A stretch of 21,430 nt of DNA, from contig JAVHRB010000011.1 in assembly GCA_036171455.1 (NCBI GenBank), forward strand, positions 1 through 21,430, in the 5' to 3' direction. Below the pieces are notes generated by a model that saw nothing but the letters and a program-made list of their open reading frames with translations, did no database searches and was not told where the DNA came from. Shown here piece by piece: positions 19,586 to 21,430 of the stretch (the first letter of the stretch is position 1; every line of letters begins with the position of its first letter). Position numbers and translations under genes: made by a program. Source of the DNA: CAIVSN01 sp036171455. Its GTDB lineage: Bacteria > Patescibacteriota > Gracilibacteria > BD1-5 > UBA2023.

Positions 19586-19923
19586 AACTTTCAAAAAAAT
19601 TTTTTCTGGGGAAGGGGAAATATTGTCGGAGATCGAAAAATTTTGTAAATACCCCTTTCTTTCATGACCTTACTGACGTTCGCGATGAGTTTTTTCAAAT
19701 ACGATTCTGGAAGGTTTCAACAAGTCTTCCGGATTTCATTCAGGGTCCATTCGAGGATTTTTGTATCGCTCGCAAGATTTTTGCCACCATCGCTCCCGAT
19801 GTCAACCCGACTGAGATCACTCAAAATTACTTCTTTATTTTCAGAGAGAAGTGGTGAGGGGTTGTTTACACTCGTGTTTGTATACCGTTGTGAGTCTGGA
19901 GATTTTGGTGAGGGGGTTGGCAT
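19576..19923 (-). CDS. Hypothetical protein, possibly the 3' part of a frameshifted gene
   Basis: The gene encodes 115 residues from ATG 19923 to TAA 19576-19578 with three TGA codons read as Gly. The first ~30 residues are Pro/Ser/Thr-rich and look like a linker. Then comes a helical segment (SDTKILEWTLNEIRKTCG, LKKLIANVSKVMKERG) and a basic tail. I do not recognise it. The start lies inside the end of the next frame upstream (58 nt overlap), and a stop lies just before it. A single extra C in the C5 run (plus-strand G5 at 19912-19916) would join both frames into one protein of about 169 residues. Overlapping plus-strand frames here look like shadows. Confidence 0.4.
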
Positions 19924-20084
19924 GATACTATACTAGCAGAATTTTTATTTTGAGGCAAAAATTCAGCGTTTTGACGTATTACCTCATCGTTTTGACGTTT
20001 TTCCCCAAACCGTAAGTGAAAGGATACTTCGTCATTGATGGAATTTTTGAATTCTACCCGAGCAGGATTGTAGTACTCATACAT
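19866..20084 (-). CDS. Hypothetical protein, possibly the 5' part of the same frameshifted gene
   Basis: The gene encodes 72 residues from ATG 20084 to TAA. Residues 1-55 (NPARVEFKNSINDEVSFHLRFGEKR among them) are polar and look coding; the last ~18 residues are of poorer quality and change character where the next frame takes over. A short repeat, KRQND and IRQNA, matches a repeated CGTTTTGACG in the DNA. No known domain. The frame stays open upstream to an ATG at 20213, but that lies inside a terminator hairpin, so 20084 is preferred. Confidence 0.4.
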   Translation of the reverse strand: MYEYYNPARVEFKNSINDEVSFHLRFGEKRQNDEVIRQNAEFLPQNKNSASIVSCQPPHQNLQTHNGIQTRV

Positions 20085-20206
20085 TGTTTTTTTGAGTACG
20101 TGGACTCATGAATTTGAATTTGTAGAATATATAAAAGGTAAGAAAATGCCGATGAATCCGTTGCAATTACCAGCATCAAGACTTAATAATTCAATAACTA
20201 GAAAAC

Positions 20207-20239
20207 CCCCCATATGTGCAATATAGGGGAATTTTTTTT
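20207..20239 (+). terminator. Intrinsic terminator on the plus strand
   Basis: CCCC plus ATAT pair with ATAT plus GGGG around a 5-nt loop, with one C-A mismatch, and eight T follow. No plus-strand gene is evident upstream, so its transcript is unknown; it would shield the desaturase gene from read-through. Read on the minus strand the stem is followed only by TTTT. The rest of the gap 20085-20370 holds only the promoter below. Confidence 0.6.
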
Positions 20240-20345
20240 GAAAAACTTTGGGTATGGATTTTTTCACGTACACTAGGTACCAGTGGATGCACGATGTCTA
20301 GATAGTGATAACGATATAAATAATCACATTTGATTCCGATCGACA

Positions 20346-20354
20346 TGTTATAAA
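20346..20354 (+). promoter_or_regulatory. Extended -10 promoter element of the desaturase gene
   Basis: TGTTATAAA matches the extended -10 form TGnTATAAT at 8 of its 9 defined or free positions. The predicted start, near 20361, gives a leader of about 10 nt. No good -35 box is seen, which is common for extended -10 promoters. Confidence 0.4.
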
Positions 20355-20370
20355 TTCTTTATGATTCCAT

Positions 20371-21351
20371 ATGATAAAACAAAAAAATAAAGAAACATAC
20401 TCCGCCTTATTCGAAGAATTGCGTTCTAGGGTATCAATGGAAAAACTCGATGCCCCGTCACCGATTTACGGTAGTGTGATCATTTTCACAACTTTTTGAT
20501 TGTATGTCATTGGATTACTCTCAATTGGAAAAGTTCCACTCGTTGTCACCGTCGTATATTTGTATGTAGTTATGGTTGAGCTTGGGTTCGTTTCACACGA
20601 CTTGATTCACAACCAGTACTTCAAAAACAAGAGAATCAATCGCTTTTTCTCCTATGTTTCCGCAAATCTCTTTATCGGGTTTTCTCGCTCATGGTGGTTT
20701 AAAGAGCATAATACCGAACATCATACCTATCCGAATTCCGATATACATGACACGGATATTCGTAGTTATGATGAAATTTTTACGAAAAATCCATGAAAAT
20801 TTAAATTTTTTCATGAATACAAGCGGATTTTATTTTGGTTCTCGACGAGTTTGCTCTATTTCCGTTTCATTTTATTGTCATATCAGCACATCGTTCAAAA
20901 TAGGAAATATGGTGAACTTTTTCTGAGTCTGCTCTTTTTGGGAATTCTTCCGGGCCTATTGTGTTTGCATTTCTGATTCTTTTTGGGACTATTTTCTACC
21001 GTTGCAATATTCACACTCGTCGGACTCCATCTCGCCTATGTGTTCATGGTCAATCATATCGGAATGGAAATTATCGACGGAAAAAGGGTCAAGGAATATT
21101 CTTGGCTCGATATTCAAACACGGACATCCAGAAATGTGAAATGATGAGTCTGAATCCACGAGGTATTCGGATGACTCAACAAGCAGATAGAACACCATTT
21201 GTTTCCTCAGGTTTCCCGTTGGAACATCGTCCGAGTATCGGAACTGACGAGAAATTTCTGCAAGGAGAAAGGAATCAAATATCATGAGGTTTCTTTTGTA
21301 GAATCCATGAGGGAAATCTGGGAGACCTTGAACACGTGAATGACGCGGTAA
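20371..21351 (+). CDS. Membrane fatty-acid (acyl-lipid) desaturase
   Basis: The gene encodes 326 residues from ATG 20371 to TAA, with eight TGA codons read as Gly. The three His boxes that hold the di-iron centre are intact: HDLIH (76-80), HNTEHH (113-118) and QIEHH (272-276) within GGLNKQIEHHLFP. Hydrophobic pairs near residues 28-70 and ~150-215 fit the usual four-helix membrane topology. The QIEHH form of box three is typical of front-end and related acyl-lipid desaturases. TGA is concentrated before box three, including the second Gly of GGLN, so a standard-code reading would lose the third box. The enzyme needs oxygen and an electron donor; no cytochrome b5 domain is fused and no ferredoxin gene is adjacent. 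Regiospecificity cannot be told from sequence alone. Confidence 0.92.
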
Positions 21352-21430
21352 ATGGTATTTCAGTTGAGAATATACTACCAAATTAACGTAAATCGCAGCA
21401 CTTCCCGCGAGCGTGACCGGGAGGATATGT

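Noticed and set aside
20146..20226. 26-residue leader peptide before the terminator
   Set aside because: No ribosome binding site, no run of one amino acid, and no gene directly downstream of the terminator that would need attenuation; too weak to list as a gene.
20272..20286. Imperfect palindrome CACTAGGTACCAGTG upstream of the desaturase
   Set aside because: Only the outer four bases on each side pair well; likely chance.
21352..21430. End of a minus-strand gene at the right edge
   Set aside because: A short open stretch exists, but it is too short and has no motif to support a call.

Overview
Organism. In every convincing coding region TGA is read as an amino acid, and it falls where the protein family requires glycine: the ATP-binding loop of a biotin carboxylase, the DFG and HxDxxxGN motifs of a kinase-like protein, the GWAKP motif of a site-2 protease, the GHPE motif of a glutamine amidotransferase and the third His box of a desaturase. 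I count about 55 in-frame TGA codons, while TAA and TAG act as stops. This is genetic code 25 (UGA = Gly), known from Gracilibacteria (BD1-5/GN02) and Absconditabacteria (SR1) of the Candidate Phyla Radiation. Under the standard code nearly every gene here looks broken; under code 25 they become full-length. All calls below use UGA = Gly.

Layout. 1-817: C-terminal part of a LamG-domain surface protein, very rich in TGA. 845-1483: M50 site-2 protease. 1496-2176 (minus): a phosphoribosyltransferase-like protein. 2177-2366: divergent promoter region. 2367-6920: one 1517-residue acetyl/acyl-CoA carboxylase chain with the parts in the order CT-alpha, helical spacer, CT-beta, biotin carboxylase, degenerate biotinyl domain. 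6907-7803: a divergent biotin-protein ligase overlapping its end. 7896-9165 (minus): an unknown 155-residue protein and a kinase-like protein. 9319-10281: an HDOD-domain protein. 10290-12884 (minus): a fusion of class I glutamine amidotransferase and SAM methyltransferase. 13151-19521 (minus): a copper operon. 19576-20084 (minus): two overlapping small frames that may be one frameshifted gene. 20085-20370: a terminator and a promoter. 20371-21351: a fatty-acid desaturase with three His boxes. 21352-21430: no gene could be called.

How the genes fit together. The carboxylase and the ligase form a self-contained biotin-dependent carboxylation unit. Both biotin-specific sites are altered: FKD stands where MKM is expected in the acceptor, and the GRGRRG and KWPND motifs of the ligase are changed. 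This suggests the pair diverged together. The copper operon reads csoR, then an exported Met/His/Cys-rich protein, an HMA-SafE-double-cupredoxin membrane protein, a small HMA chaperone, and a P1B copper ATPase with an extra C-terminal domain. It has a near-consensus sigma-70 promoter (TTGACA, 17 bp, TATACT) with a CsoR-type operator at its start site. The desaturase, together with the carboxylase, hints at more lipid metabolism than is usual for these reduced genomes.

RNA genes and CRISPR. I saw no tRNA, rRNA or CRISPR array. Shine-Dalgarno sequences are generally absent, and two promoters sit so close to their start codons that leaderless mRNAs are likely.
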